Assembly (NCBI GenBank): GCA_026120185.1
Contig: JANUWF010001190.1
Span: 1,178,001-1,242,000 of the forward strand
DNA: 64,000 nucleotides
Reading direction: 5' to 3'
Source of the DNA: Voacanga thouarsii
Taxonomy: Eukaryota; Streptophyta; Magnoliopsida; Gentianales; Apocynaceae
Of the stretch, positions 11,630-24,998 are shown in pieces (positions within the stretch are counted from its first letter, which is position 1; each line of letters opens with the position of its first letter). Under the pieces are notes generated by a model. It was not told where the DNA came from. It did no database searches and worked only from the letters and a program-made list of their open reading frames with translations. The position numbers were made by a program, and so were the translations under genes.

Positions 11630-12309
11630 AACAAGTTATGACAAGATAGTAGTATAGTTATTTGGAAACATCGAAGAAGTGATAGTGGAGTTTTAATAGT
11701 ATGTTTAGTTATGGTAAAAACTATAAGGTCTGGTTAAGAAAGAAATGTAGAGGGAAAGTAAATTGGGAACAAAACTTTTTTTCTTCTACGGCAAAAAGAT
11801 AATTTGTTAAATTTGAACAGTTTGAGACGTAAATTAATATATTATCTACCATTTACTTATTTTTAATCCCAATTAAATAAAATAAAAGTGAGTTATATAT
11901 ACTCTTCTCTCCTCTATGAACCCTATCATCAAGGCCCCCATGCACGGTGCTGGGCCGCCCACTTTCTAATAAGAGACTAAGAATTTCACATGGATTAGGA
12001 TTCAGTCGTCCGTATTCCTACTGCTACAGAAAAGTGGACTTGAGGCCCATATTCACCTATGACCTGTTTTCATGCTTCCAAAGTACTGATTCAGGCTGGT
12101 CCACTTTTAGGATTTTCTATTTTCTGCAATATTGGAACAAAAAAGTGATAATTCAATTAGTTTATAACATCTTTTATCTATCATAAGTTTTGAATTCAGT
12201 CCAAAAAATACTTAAATTATCAACTTGAGTTGAAGATTATATGTTGAATCCCTAACTTGTAAATTAAGAGATTAAAAATTAAACTTTAAAATTATCCAAA
12301 AATAAAAAA
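11630..12309. other. Intergenic stretch without recognised genes
   Basis: Moderately AT-rich sequence between the inverted-repeat element and the LINE remnant. The 79-codon ORF at 11947-12186 has no recognisable motif and is probably chance. Confidence 0.4.
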
Positions 12310-13210
12310 TAAAAAGATTGTGTGGGCTTCCTTTTATGATTGGTAGGTCTAAGGTTGATACTTTTCACTTTTTTAAGGATAAGGTATGGAAAAAGCTAAA
12401 AAAGAGTAAAAGGAAACTTCTGTCCCAAGCAAGTAAAGAGGTCCTTATTAAAAATGTTGTTCAAGCCATTCCTACTCATATCATGTCTTGTTTCCTCCTA
12501 CCTAATCACATTTGTAATGCTATTACCTCTATGATTTCTTGATTTTGGTGGGGGGAGATGATAAGTATAGGAAAATTTGTTGGAAATCCTGGGATGATCT
12601 TTGTAAACCTAAAGCCATGGGAGGAATGGGAATTAGGAATGTGGAAGGTTTTAACCTTACTCTTCTAGCAAAACAGGGCTGGAATCTTTTGTCTAATTCT
12701 AATTATCTACTTGCTAGTGCTCTTAAGGCTAAATATTACAGTCATGTTACCTTCACGAATGCTTCTATTGACTTAAGACCTTCTTGTGTTTGGCGTAGTA
12801 TCCTAGAGAGGTATAGTCTTTTAGCCATTGGTCTCAGATGGTGTGTTGGCAATAGGTTATTTGTAAAAAATTTTGGATGACAAATGGTTTCCCACCCTTA
12901 CAACATGACTTTTCTCTATCCTAAATATCAAAAAACAAACCCCATGAACACCTAATATCTGATCTTATCGACTTTAACCAAGCTTGTTTTGTGAAAAGAT
13001 CGCGTGCATGCTCTTTTTCTCCTATATGAAGTAGAGGTCATTAAGAATATTCCTCTCAACTTGGCCTGGCCAAATGACAAAATTATCTGGCACTACTCGC
13101 CAAATAGGATGTACTCTATTAAATCCGGCTATAACACTGTGATGGATTTCATCCGCAGAGGTTTGGATGGCACATCAGGTTTTTCTTCCATCACTAAAGA
13201 TAAGTTTTGA
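12310..13210 (+). pseudogene. LINE (L1-type) ORF2 C-terminal remnant
   Basis: The translated pieces match the region downstream of the reverse transcriptase core in plant L1 LINEs: LCGLPFMIGRSKVDTFHFFK, then LLSQASKEVLIKNVVQAIPT, then KAMGGMGIRNVEGFNLTLLA, then a piece near 13060-13140 resembling the zf-RVT segment (WPNDKIIWHYSPNRMYSIKS). The frame changes at 12540 (stop TGA just before the FWWG motif) and again after 12880. The N-terminal endonuclease, the catalytic YxDD part and a poly-A tail are absent. It is a 5'- and 3'-truncated, decayed copy with no function expected. Confidence 0.8.
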
Positions 13211-13725
13211 TATTCTCTCTAGCATTTGTCAGTACAATCTAAAAAAAGGGACTTTTTGTAGAGGGCGTGTTGGGAAATCTTACCTACCTCAACTAATATC
13301 CATTCACGAATTCCCAAATTTTCAAGGCTTTGTACCTTATGTGGTGCTGAATTTGCGACAATTGTGCATAGCCTCTTTCCTTGTTATGTTGCTAAGAAAG
13401 TTCAGGATTGAACAGATGTTGCTCACAATTTTCACCATATAATTATGAGATGCTCCTTCAAGGAAATATTAGCTTGGGCAGAGAAGCACCCAACTTCAAC
13501 TTGCATTTTTTGCAACTACTTGCTTGTACATTTAGTACATAAGGAGTACTTCATTGGATAAGGGATGCATACCAAGGTAGAGATAATAGTCACTCAGATC
13601 CACAACATAGTGGATGAGTACATAGGCATATATTTGAGGGGCTCTAGATATTGTTCAACTCGGTTAACCTATTTTGAAGAGCTTATTCCTAATAATGGTC
13701 CTCAAATATGAATTTTGTTTCTATT

Positions 13726-15490
13726 GTTAGTGTTATGCCCTAAAGGCAATCACATGTATTATATATTGCATATTTATTCAATAATTCAAGGTATTTTTTA
13801 TCTCTCAATTTGTTTTGTTTTCATGTATATGTAACTATTAGATAAAGTCCCGAGTACAATACTATGTTAAGGAAATAGTGATAGAGATCATGATATGAGA
13901 TTTATACTATATTATTAGATCATGTTTGTGCTTTAAACTATCCATAGTCATAGTATTAATGAGATATGACATCATTAATGCGTGATGATTAGCATATGTT
14001 ATATCCCTTGATTAGATCAAGAGTTGGTTCTTATATCTGTGAGTATTGAGATACTTAAGATTAACATGTAGATGTTTGTTATATGAACAAATACAGTGGA
14101 TAATTTAGTTATGAGATAATCACATAAATAACTATTTAATGCCAGCGATAGAATCTCATTATAGCGAATATGCAAGTATCATTTAACTCGAAGATCGCCT
14201 ATTTACTAAGCGTTATACTTTGATTTTAATCTTTGGAATCCCTCTAAGACCGCCTATAGGATGGACATTGGATACAATGTAAAGTAAATGAAAGTAGTTG
14301 AGAAAATCAATAAAAAATTCACCACTCATAATAGTAGGAAAGTATCTCACGACTACTTGTAGGAATCAATACTCAAAAAGTCCTTGGCTATGGCGATTAT
14401 GTGTTGGAAGTAATTCCAATTGATACATATATCAAGTAATGGATTTCTTGAACAAGTAATAATAAATTCGGACTAGAATTAATAATATTCTGGAAAGAGT
14501 TGTCATTAATTCTATACTCCAAAGTCCAAACTGAATGAGATATAGTATGGTGAATGGAGTTTATTGTACTAACATTCTGTTATTGAAAAGTCTACGTAAA
14601 GCCACTTGACTTTCTAGACTTTTGGGTAGTCATGATATATTATTAGATGCCGCTCATAATCTGCTGAATATAGATTTATTAATTAGAAAATTAACTTATT
14701 AATTCTAATTAGAATTAATAAGTTAATTCTAATTATTAAGGATTATTAATCCTAAGTCTGTTGTGATTAATTCGTATTTCGCTACCAATAGAACAAGAAA
14801 CCTAATATGTCACACATAATATAGGATTAAGAACTTGAGATATTATTTGATAACATTACAGGAGTTAATTATGAGAAGAAGAAGTTATGGTCGAATTATA
14901 ATTAGTTATAATTCATGGGCCAAATTATTATTATATGAACTATGGATTCTAATTATAATTAAGGAATTCTTTTTCCTTTAGAAATCTGGAAACACGCATG
15001 CATATATATCGTTATATATGCCGCAGGTTTGTGTATGTGTTGTTTTCACGAAAAAAATACAATTGACGCAAGATAAAACATAGAGAGAAACCATTCCTTT
15101 GCAATCTTCTTCTCCAAAGCCCTAGCCACCTTATACACCTTGCTAGCACCGGGTTTAGGCAACTTTCGATCTCTTTTTCTTGTGTGGACTATATTGGAGG
15201 TAATCATGCAATTGGGTTGTAGTGTGTTGATGGACAAATAGAGACTTTTTTTTCCTCTGATTGGTGATTGTTGAAGTGCAAGGAAGGAAGTTTCTGTAGT
15301 GTTGAATGGATTGTTGGATCACGCCATCAATAGAAGAGAAAGTTTTTGAATTCTATGTAGTGGCACCGAAGATAGTTTCCCTACCCTTTATCTGATCCAT
15401 AACTCGTATATAAGTTGATTCGTTGGGTAATTTCTCGTTTTAATTCTGCCGTGTAATCTAATTGCATGATCGAGTTACTAACATCAACAA
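13726..15490 (+). repeat. Possible long LTR or LTR-derived sequence
   Basis: This non-coding block begins with TGTTATGCCCTAAAGGCAAT near 13735 and a CATCAACA end lies near 15490. This resembles the ends of some long plant LTRs. It has no ORF of note. No target duplication or second LTR was found, and both borders are uncertain. It lies directly downstream of the LINE remnant. Confidence 0.25.
14689..14728. repeat. Perfect 40-bp palindrome
   Basis: The 20-bp arm AATTAACTTATTAATTCTAA is followed directly by its exact reverse complement with no spacer. It consists only of A, T and a few C/G. It could extrude as a hairpin; no function is assigned. Confidence 0.9.
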
Positions 15491-16004
15491 GGTTTGCTAA
15501 AGTGCAATGTGGATGTGGCCTAGTTTCTTGACAAGGTCGCTATGGGGGGTATAATAGGAGACAATCAATGTTCAGTTGTAATGACTTGATCTAAATAGCT
15601 CCATCATGCTACATCGACATTACATGCGGAAGTCTTGACTTTTATTGAGAGCCTCTAGTTATCTTTGATTAAAGAGTTTGATAAAATAAAAATAGAGAGT
15701 GATTGTCAGACACTTATACAAAAACTCTCAGGAAGATGAGAAGATTTCACTGAATTTGGTTCTTTATTTTTTTGGATACGGAAACCTTTGAATTTTCATC
15801 CTCATGTGATTTTTTTTTTTTTTTTGGGTCACAAGAGTTGGGAATCTCCCTGCACATCAGTTGGCTTCTAATAGTCTTTACTCCTTACATTTTAATTGGT
15901 ATTGATCCTCTCCCCAAAATCCCTCCCCCATCTTATCTTCTACTTTCAAAGATTTGCCAAGTGTCCCACATATCATATTTATTTATCTTTTATTTTTTAA
16001 ATAA

Positions 16005-16165
16005 ACTTTTATAATCTAAATAATAAAATTTTATTTAGAAAAAATAAACAAATAATCTAAATAATAAATTTAAATAATCTAAATAACAAACTTAAATAAT
16101 AAATTTAAAGAAATAAACCTAAATAATCTAAATAAAAATCTAAATAAATAAATAATAAATCTAAG
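16005..16165. repeat. Degenerate TAAATAATCTAAATAA low-complexity tandem array
   Basis: Words of the type CTAAATAATAAAT recur about ten times with small changes. The base composition is almost only A and T with occasional C. It is simple-sequence DNA with no coding potential. Confidence 0.7.
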
Positions 16166-19100
16166 TGATGGGAGGATATTTAGCAAATCTGTGAGAGTGG
16201 GGGAGAGGATAGGGGAGATGATCTTGTGGCCATTTTAATGTATAGGAACATTCAATCACTTAAATTGTTTATTCTGTCGTATTTGCGGACATTACGTAAT
16301 AAAATTTATATTTTTTCTAAAAAAAAAAGAAAAACTTGTTAGAGTTGTTTAATTTACACTAAGAAATGAGAATAGTAACGGAAATGATAAAACACATGAT
16401 AATAATGAGTTTGAATAAACCTTTTATCTTTATTTGGTTTATTAATGTAACAAGAATGATAATAGTAATGAGAATAAAATTTAATATTTATTCTTCTATA
16501 CAGAAATGATAAGGTTAGAAAACACTGTACGTGAAAAGATATTTTAGAGAACAATTTCATAAATTTTGATTTTTTTTCTTTTCTTTTTTTTTTTTTTTTT
16601 GAGGCGAGAGAAAGGGAATGAAAGGTAGAATTTTAAAAGAAAGAATATTTCTAAAAAGATTCTATTTTATAATGAATTAAAAAAATTTAAAAAAAATTGG
16701 AGGCTGATTGCCACCTTCCACCCGTGTTTGTCTCTGTTTTCATGGTTATTTGAGTAACCTTCACAAAATATTCAAAGCAGTTTTTTTTTTTTTTTTTCCA
16801 AAATCAATAAAGTGATTATTTATAATAAAGGAGATTTTAATATAACCTTTCTTTTCAAAAAGGAAAACTAGAGGAAGGTGAAAACAAGAGAAAGAAGACA
16901 ACGGGGGAAATGAAAGTAGCAAGAGACCGTGAGAGAGAAATAATAGAAAACTGGTTGACAATGAAAAAAACAAAAAAAAAAAAAATGAAATGAGGAAAAA
17001 TGATACATTTAGATTTGGATGGAAATTATAATTCATATTAGGTTAGGATGGAAAGGGAGGAAATACAAATTTAAAGGTAGATGGATAATTGATCTAACTT
17101 AGTTGGAAAAAAAAAGACGAAAGAGAAGTAAATTAAGAGTATATTACCAAAATAGTTTTTCCATATTTGTACAAATTAGGAAGGCTCTTTTATCTATATT
17201 TGTAAAATAGTCATTTTAAATTTAAACAGATTATGAAATATTTATCATTTTACTCTTAAACAAAATTAAACAAATTGGGAAGTATTTTAATTAAATAAAA
17301 TTAAAATAAATTATATTTATTTCTCCTAAAGTAAATTAAAATATCGGTTTTCCTCACCCGCTCCCTCTCCCTCTCAATCAAATTTCTAGTGTAAAAATCA
17401 TAAAATTCAATTAAATATCAATAATGAATATGATTCTCATTTTTTTTAAGTCGATAAATTTAAACCAAACGACTTGAGCCAAATATTGAAACAGAAAGGA
17501 CTAATTGCCCGGTGAGGGGCGAGGAGGACAGGGAAGGTTTCCCTGCCCTGCATACACTATGGTCATGTTTTTTTTTTTTTTTAAAGAGTAAAATCAAATG
17601 ATCAACTTCTACATTATCACCAAAAAGAATAGAATTTACAGAAATTTACTAAAAGTTCTGATCGGTTTTAAAAAAAAAAATAAATTACCAAGCTGTGTAA
17701 TTTGCAAGAATTATCCCATGTTTCATTCAATCAATAAGCCAATATTTTTTTTTTAAGAAATCAAATATCCAATTTTTATTCGACTAATTCTAAATCACTT
17801 TAAAAATCGCTCATAACATCTAGAAGATGTAAATTACGAAATACGTTTCTTATAATTTCGTATTCTTCGTAACACTCTATATATTACTATACATAAGAAA
17901 TCAATTCTACACTAATTAGTCAATGCACTCAACCTTCGATTTCCAACAGATTCGAGCCTTCGTATTGCTGTTGGTAGCGCGAACTATCATAGATGGATCA
18001 ACTCCCACACAGCCAATACTGACAGCATTTAGCACCCAAAAAAGAAAAAAAATGAATTAAGAAAGCCAATTTTGACAGACACAGAGGGGCCTACCCGATC
18101 CAAGTGTCAGTCCACTGTGCATCATAACCCAATTTGTCCATATTCACCAAAATATCTCAGTATGATCATTACATAGTTGAAAATTATGAGGCCACAATCA
18201 ACCTCCTTTTTAATCTTTTATATATGCAAGTACCCCTTTTGCTATCATCCACACTTGAGAGGTAGTGTTCATGTCACTCAATTTTGTAGAGTAGTAGTAG
18301 TATTATTTTAATGCCATGTTCAGAATATTGCTGCTAATTAAATCAAAGTGTATAATTGAAGCGGAGAAATGGAAATGATATAGAACGTCTTTAAAATAAA
18401 AAAAAAAAGAGGTCAAAGCAAAACTCATGGGTGCTGGAACTAATGCTTCTTGTATGATGGGTTACTAGGCGTTTGTTTCTTCGGGAGTTTGTAAGCCATA
18501 GTTTTGATATTGGATGAGATTACACCTGCACATGAGGAAGATACAACTCAATCTCACTTGCATATTTCCCAATTGGTGTTGCTCTTGAATCTTAATTGGT
18601 AATATGCGCTGGTTTGCTTTAAGGCGGTGGATGAGGTATTAGAGTAGAGCTTCCTTACCTAACAGATTCAGGGCCGTGGTGAGTTACTGTAGGGTGAATT
18701 AAATATAAAAAATAACGAATATAATACATCAAAACATTATTTGATATATTAATATAATAAAAATTGAATTTTAGTCTTCAAAAATTTAAGTTTGATTATA
18801 TAAATCAATATAAGGTTATGTGTAATTATTCATATGAAACGACATGTTATTTTTAAAAAACGATCTAGCTACCTTAATACATTTATCATTACACTTGGAT
18901 TTAAGAAGTAAAGTGCGTCGTTGAGTAGGGAACGTCCTTACAAAGTCAATTAATTCGTTCACGTCATAGATGTAATTATATTTTACACAATCGTTACAAA
19001 TCTTACAATAACTTTCTTCCTTTATTCAAACTTAACACCGATAATGAATATTATAAACAAAATTCACAGAATTTATTGGCAGAATTAGTATTTGATATAA

Positions 19101-20387
19101 CAACAATAAATTTTAATATATTAATAATGATACATGAGGATTTCACTTAATGATACATCAGGTTCAAAAAATATCATTTTTACATTACCAATTTAGAGTT
19201 CTAACATTGATTTAAAGACTTCAAATCCACCCGACACAATAGAGAAGGCATGAAACAACATAATTGCCAAATACATTAAACGGGGAGAAGAAGAAAAAGG
19301 TTGGAAAAAATAGAAATTCGACAACCTAACATAGACATTATTATGTTGCTTCATCTTAGTGGTTCACTTTGTTCCTCTTTGTGCAGTCTTGAATCGTGAC
19401 CCTACTGTCATATGCGTTGAGGAGGCTTATCCACAACATGACAGAAACTGCTATTGCCAATAAGTTACTTATATATACAGTACTTACACTAATCCTCTCG
19501 CCATTCTTGAGTCCATACATCAATCAATTAACGATGACTTAATTTTGCTTTCCCATGTCACATACCCACACCCCAGAAGCAGCACAATTGCAGGAGGCCC
19601 CCAGGTGCATGTATGCACGGTGCTTTTGACTAAAGCGTCTTGCTAGCAGGGCCCTAAGTGGTGAGAGATGAGGTAGCTAAGCACTTTATAATGGTGCATG
19701 AAAAGAAAGGAAACCCTCAAAGAAAAAATGGATTCCCCCAAGCGTGCACATATTGTTCTGTTTGAATCTTGACAATGAAGTCCACTTGCAGAATCATTGA
19801 TCCCGCCTGGTCCCTACTCGCTTTGTATAACTGCAGAGTTGATTCGGTGTAGTACAAGACCACTCTGCCATCTAACGTCCCTTGTATGACACGTGTGGAG
19901 GATCCTTCCCCTTTAGATACCGGAAAAGTTAGGCCAACTCCGACAGGTGCAGTCAATAATGCAGAGGGGGGAATCAAGGTTCCAATCTGGAATGTACGCT
20001 ACTATAGCAGTGCTAAAGAGTGAAATCAACATTGCCTTGGGTCAAACTGGGATTAATATTCCACCTTTGCTCTTGAAAATTGCATATATGATAGATACAT
20101 ATATAAATTGCATGTATATTATAAGGGGACTGATCTTTCCTGTATCGCTCAATGTATTAAAACTTCATATACATAATTAAGCAAATGTTATGTATAATTG
20201 GGTAAAATAACGTGAATGAAATATTCTAGGGTTATCAGAAAGGACAAGGCACTTTCATGGCTACTGAGAATCCAATCAGTGGTGCAGATCTGGTGAATAT
20301 TGGCTTGTCATTTCAAACTCTTGCTTAGGAGATGCACCATTTCACACCAATCATATTCTATATTCCATTTTATATAAATAAATAAAT
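16166..20387. other. Gene-poor AT-rich intergenic region
   Basis: No gene with recognised domains was found. There are several homopolymer T or A tracts (for example near 16580, 16780 and 17570). The only compositionally unusual piece is about 19710-19980, less AT-rich and open on the minus strand for 86 codons, but with no motif I recognise. Confidence 0.4.
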
Positions 20388-20415
20388 AAATATATATATA
20401 TATATATATATATAT
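20382..20415. repeat. (TAAA)n/(TA)n microsatellite
   Basis: A short AAAT run followed by about 13 TA units, ending at 20415. It abuts the small MITE-like element that starts at 20416. Confidence 0.85.
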
Positions 20416-20589
20416 GAGGACAGACACAAATCAAATATTGAACGGGTCAAAATATAATATCATTATAATAGAAATTTTAAAAAAATAGAGATCGAATATA
20501 CAATAATTTATAATTTATAATGTAATATTACTATTATTAATAAAAAAAATTTTAAAAATAAGACGCCAATTAAATCTTGTGTCCACCCC

Positions 20590-20590
<1 letters not shown>
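20416..20590. mobile_element. Small MITE-like element between two TA microsatellites
   Basis: The left end reads GAGGACAGACACAA; the right end on the minus strand reads AGGGGTGGACACAAGA. These are imperfect inverted repeats around a 175-bp AT-rich core. Both flanks are (TA)n runs, as expected if an element with TA preference entered a microsatellite. There is no ORF. The family is not determined. Confidence 0.4.
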
Positions 20591-20627
<37 letters not shown>

Positions 20628-20632
20628 CGTGC
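20591..20632. repeat. (TA)n(TG)n microsatellite
   Basis: About 12 TA units followed by GTATGTGTGTGTGCGTGCG. It may be the other half of the tract at 20382-20415, split by the element between them. Confidence 0.85.
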
Positions 20633-21857
20633 GTACGGGCCTTTCCTCCGCGTCATCATTATTATTGCTCAAATTGGCCGAGAAGAAAATTATAAAATTG
20701 ATTTTCTTATTTTATATGTGGTCAAGTTTTCAAATCATTGTTTCCTCTTAAAACTGTTGATTAAATTATAACTTATCCATTAATTAATTATGTGACTCTT
20801 AATACACAAATGTAAGCAGAAGTGGCTAAGAGAAATGTGCGTTCCCTGAGCGCTGGAAGGCAAAGGCTCTTCTCCAATAATCAAAGAAAATAAGATCTTC
20901 TAGTCTTTAAAAATATAAGAAGATATTTTAGTATTTTAGTAAGTTAATGATCATTAAGATTAAATTTTATTAGATTTTTCTTGTTTCTCTCATATTTTTC
21001 TTCTGCTAACTAAGTGCTATTACGTTGAGAAAAGGTGGAAAAAAATTAAATCAAACTCTAAACCAAACTATTTAACTAAATAAAACGAATTAAGCAGGCG
21101 CAATTCAAACTTTTCGTAGGTGGTTTAAAGCCATTAATAGAATTTTTCCTTACAAAAGAAGAAAGTTTGAATTATATATTCAAATATAAAAAAATCATTT
21201 TAATAACTTCATCGTTCAATTCTCATAGCTGACTTTTTCGTACCTATTCCAATTTTCACATAATTGAGAATGTTCTTTTCAAATAAAAGTATATTAAATA
21301 TTGAAAGGATGTTGCCCCTTTTCCAAAATCTATCAATTTATTAAGTTATAAGAACTTATAACTATATTAGGAAATGGATCTCTTTTTCTATAATAATTTT
21401 TTATAATAAAAAATAGAAGGACCGTTAAAAAAGTTTGAATTGTATACTCAACTATAAAGAATCCTTTAAACCTCTTCTAAAATATCAAAGAAAAAATGTG
21501 TTAATAATTCAAAACCCTCAATTTGAATTACTTCTGGGCAAGAGCTTCAACTCTCTTGGAAAATATATGAAAGAATCCTTCGAATAATCTTAACCCTCCT
21601 GTAATTTGTTCAATGGAATAATTTTTAACCGGAGTGGAGTGTGAAGTAAAAAGGAGAAAATATATATATATATAAGAAAAGATTTTTTTAATAAAAAAAG
21701 TGTAATAAAATATAATCCTAACTATTAATGACCAAAACACTACCTTCTTTTCTCGTCTTTAAGAGCGAGGAGGCCCTCCACCGCAGAACATATCCTTAAA
21801 GGGAGATACCATTCAATCTGTAGTCACTCCAAGATCTTCAAGATTTTTGTAACCATC

Positions 21858-23790
21858 ATGGACGTTGAGAAAATCTTCCACATGACTGGAGGCGTTGGAG
21901 AAAAAAGCTACTCTAGAAATTCTTCTCTTCAGGTTTATCTCTTCTTCTTCTTCCTCAGTCCCTCTCCTCCTCCCGAAAAGGGAATTGATGATCATGAACT
22001 GTTTTCTCATTTCTTGAATGGCAGAAAAAGTATTCTGATAAAGTGAAACACGTCATGCTAGAGGCCATCGAACAAGTCTACCTCACTGCAAAACCGAAGA
22101 GCATAGGCATAGCTGACTTGGGCTGTTCATCCGGACCTAATACATTGTCAGCCATGAGGCAGATTGTGGATGCAGTGGAAGAGAAGAGCCTTAAAACGCT
22201 GCAACCACCGCCTGAGTTCAGAGTGTACCTTAATGATCTTCCCACGAATGACTTCAACACAATCTTCCAGGCCTTGCCGGAGTTTTACAGGGACCTAAAG
22301 AAAGGGAGAAGCGGCGGAGCTCCATCTGTGTTCGTAGGTGGTTACCCTGGAACATTTTATGGAAGGCTTTTCCCGGACGATTGCTTGCACTTCATATATG
22401 CTTCCTACAGTTTACACTGGCTATCCAGGGTTAGTTAATCTTTTCTTGCACAGCTTCTTTTTGATCCCTCATGGTTCTCTCAACATGTAGTATTAGATTA
22501 CAAATATATGCTTGTACAATTTTTTCAATGCAAATTATACAGTTGTTCTCTTTTACCACTCTCGTAATTAACTGATTTGGTAAGGCACATATCGAACAAA
22601 TATCCCACCATAAAAAATAAGATTATCCGCTTCTATTTTGATGATTAATTGTACCAAACACCCTTTTGGATGCGTTTTTGGATGCTTTAGGAGGCAAAAT
22701 CATTGTGGGTATAGTTTTGGCAAAAGAACTACTTTGATGAAAGCAGCCGGCATAAGCACAGCAGGGGTGTTTTTCCCCTTGCCAACGGAAACATATTCAA
22801 TTCTATATGATTACATTTGAAAGATGAATGATGATGAGAAGAATGATGTCTGGATTTAATTAACAACGTTTGACAATAATATCATATATTCATGATGCTC
22901 TTTCAGGTTCCTGTAGGTCTCTATGATGAGAAAGGTAGATCAATCAACAAAGGCAGCATACATATCACCAAACGCAGCCCTCCAGAAGTGGCACAGGCCT
23001 ACCATAATCAATTCCAGGAAGATTTCACCCTGTTCCTTCGTTCAAGGTCCGAGGAGCTGATCACCGGCGGCCAGATGATGATAATTTTATTGGGAAGGAC
23101 AGGCCCTAATCATGTTGATAGAGGAAATTCATTCTTCTGGGAAATCCTCTCTCGTTCATTAGCAACTTTGGTACATAAGGTGATTAATCTCCCAATGAAA
23201 CAATTGCATATCACTAATTTACCATCATTGCCTCTTATATCACCATACGATACCAAATCATCATATCCCATCATACAAAAGTGATATCAGTCCGAATATT
23301 TAGTAGTACTATATGTTCATGTTCCTTCTCAGTGCACAAAAACATATAAGAATATTTTGTACTGCATCTTAAGAAAAGGGTGGTACGCGATCAAAGTCAC
23401 TAAAAGTGCATCACTTAAGCAAACTTGTTGTGATGGGTTGTAGTATCTTACATGTAGGGGGTTGTGGAGGAGGGAAAGCTTGACTCGTATGAGGTTCATT
23501 TTTATGCACCATTCAAGGAGGAAATAGAAGATGTGGTGAGAAGAGAAGGATCTCTGAAACTAGACAGGCTGGAAATGTTTGAAATGGAGAAAGATGTCGG
23601 TGACTTCACAAGCTATGGAACGAGGGTTGCAATGGCACTGAGGGCCGCTCAAGAATCTTTGCTTGCCCATCATTTTGGAGAAGCAATTTTGGACGATTTG
23701 CTTGAGATCTATGGAAGATTGGTCGATGAAGAAATGGCTAAAGAAGAGATTAGAGCCATTTCTTATGTTGTTGTCCTTAGAAAATTGTGA
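21858..23790 (+). CDS. SABATH-family SAM-dependent carboxyl methyltransferase
   Basis: Four exons with GT-AG borders in phase 0 give 361 residues: 21858-21932, 22025-22429, 22907-23179 and 23458-23790. This matches the usual SABATH length (about 360-385). The N-terminus [20 protein letters not shown] plus NSSLQKK is the family signature that helps bind SAM and the acid substrate. Motif DLGCSSGPN at residues 56-64 is the SAM-binding loop, NDLPTNDFN is at 95-103, and SLHWLSR carries W157, the aromatic residue that packs against the carboxylate substrate in salicylate methyltransferases. Family members transfer a methyl group from SAM to salicylate, benzoate, jasmonate, indole-acetate, gibberellins or xanthine alkaloids. 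The substrate here cannot be read from these motifs; the sequence looks closest to the uncharacterised salicylate/benzoate-like group (inference). The gene appears intact and stands alone. Confidence 0.93.
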
Positions 23791-23974
23791 TCCAAATTTT
23801 GGAAAATTTTATTTCTGATGCTTATATGAATAAGGATCGCCTATGCAGCTAGTTTAATTAATTAGATCTTCATATTAAAAAAAATAAATTCGGAAGGAAA
23901 TTATTTTTTTCTTTTTTTTTCTTTTAAGTGTATCAAATATTTCAATTATGAATACGTTCACATGCTCAAAATTA

Positions 23975-24857
23975 AAGATGGCAATCGCGTCGTATTCGAA
24001 TTGACGGGTCGTGTCAACTTGAAATATATTACACTCGACAAGCTAATTCGAACACGACCCGTTTAATAAACGTGTCGTGTCGTGTCAACCCGTTTATTCT
24101 CGTGTCATGTTCGTGTTATAAAATAGGTTGACACGATTAGACACAAAAATTAAATAGATAATTATTAAATCCATCAATCCGAATACTTATTAGACCCACC
24201 AATCTGTGTACCATTACACAAAAAATTTTACAAAATTAAATCAAATCATATAAAATTTAAAAAAACTAATAAAACAACCCATAAAGTCATAAAAATCAAT
24301 AAAATAACAAACTATCCCACTCAATATTTAGAGATTTTAAAAAATTTATAAGATTTAATTTTAAAAATCTAAACAAATGTAGTTTTGCAATAAAATTGGA
24401 TTATTTAAAAAATTATTTTCTCTAACTAAAATTCACTGTAATAATAAATTATTATAAATACTAAATAATAATTAATTAAAAATGATTCATTTACTATATA
24501 TCAAGTAAATAGCCGCATTAACATCATTTATTTTTCTTAAGAGGTTTCGTATAATTAAACAAAATAGACACACAAACAATTCAATGAATTCATATAATAA
24601 AATTTAATTCAATTAATTCATGTAAAAAATTAAATTATCTAATTTTTTATAGTGAAATTTGTAGGGTATTACAAAAAGTATTAAATATAAATATTAAAAA
24701 AGGTTAAACGGGTTCGCGGGTTAAAACGGGTTGAACCCGTTTATGACATGTACACGTTTAAAGTTAAACGGGTTGACATGTTTCGACCCGAACCCGCGAA
24801 ACCCCAACCCGTTATAACCGTATCGTTTTCGTATCGTGTTCAATATTGCCGTCCCTA
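23975..24857. mobile_element. Non-autonomous TIR transposon with ACGGGTTGACACG-type repeats
   Basis: The ends are inverted: AAGATGGCAAT on the left and AGGGACGGCAAT on the minus strand of the right. They are flanked by near-identical 10-mers, CTCAAAATTA (23965-23974) and CTCAAAACTA (24858-24867), one mismatch. A 9-10-bp duplication favours the Mutator superfamily. Subterminal regions repeat CGGGT, CGTGTC and GTTGACACG in both orientations. The core is AT-rich and has no ORF. It lies 184 bp downstream of the SABATH stop codon. Confidence 0.65.
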
Positions 24858-24998
24858 CTCAAAACTAACCTTTACTCGAGCTTTTTTTTTTCTTTTTTTT
24901 AAGGAAAACTTTTACTCGAGCTTAATGCACTAAATTTGTTGCTAAAATAAAAGTGAAACCCCAACTTAAAATCTTCGTCTAATGAAAAAAAATATTTT

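Noticed and set aside
16761..17036. 91-codon Phe/Leu/Ser-rich minus-strand ORF
   Set aside because: It is the translation of A/T homopolymer runs and has no family resemblance.
19717..19977. 86-codon minus-strand ORF in less AT-rich sequence
   Set aside because: No domain or motif was recognised, no splice partners were found, and upstream in-frame sequence soon meets stops. It could be a gene fragment but cannot be supported.
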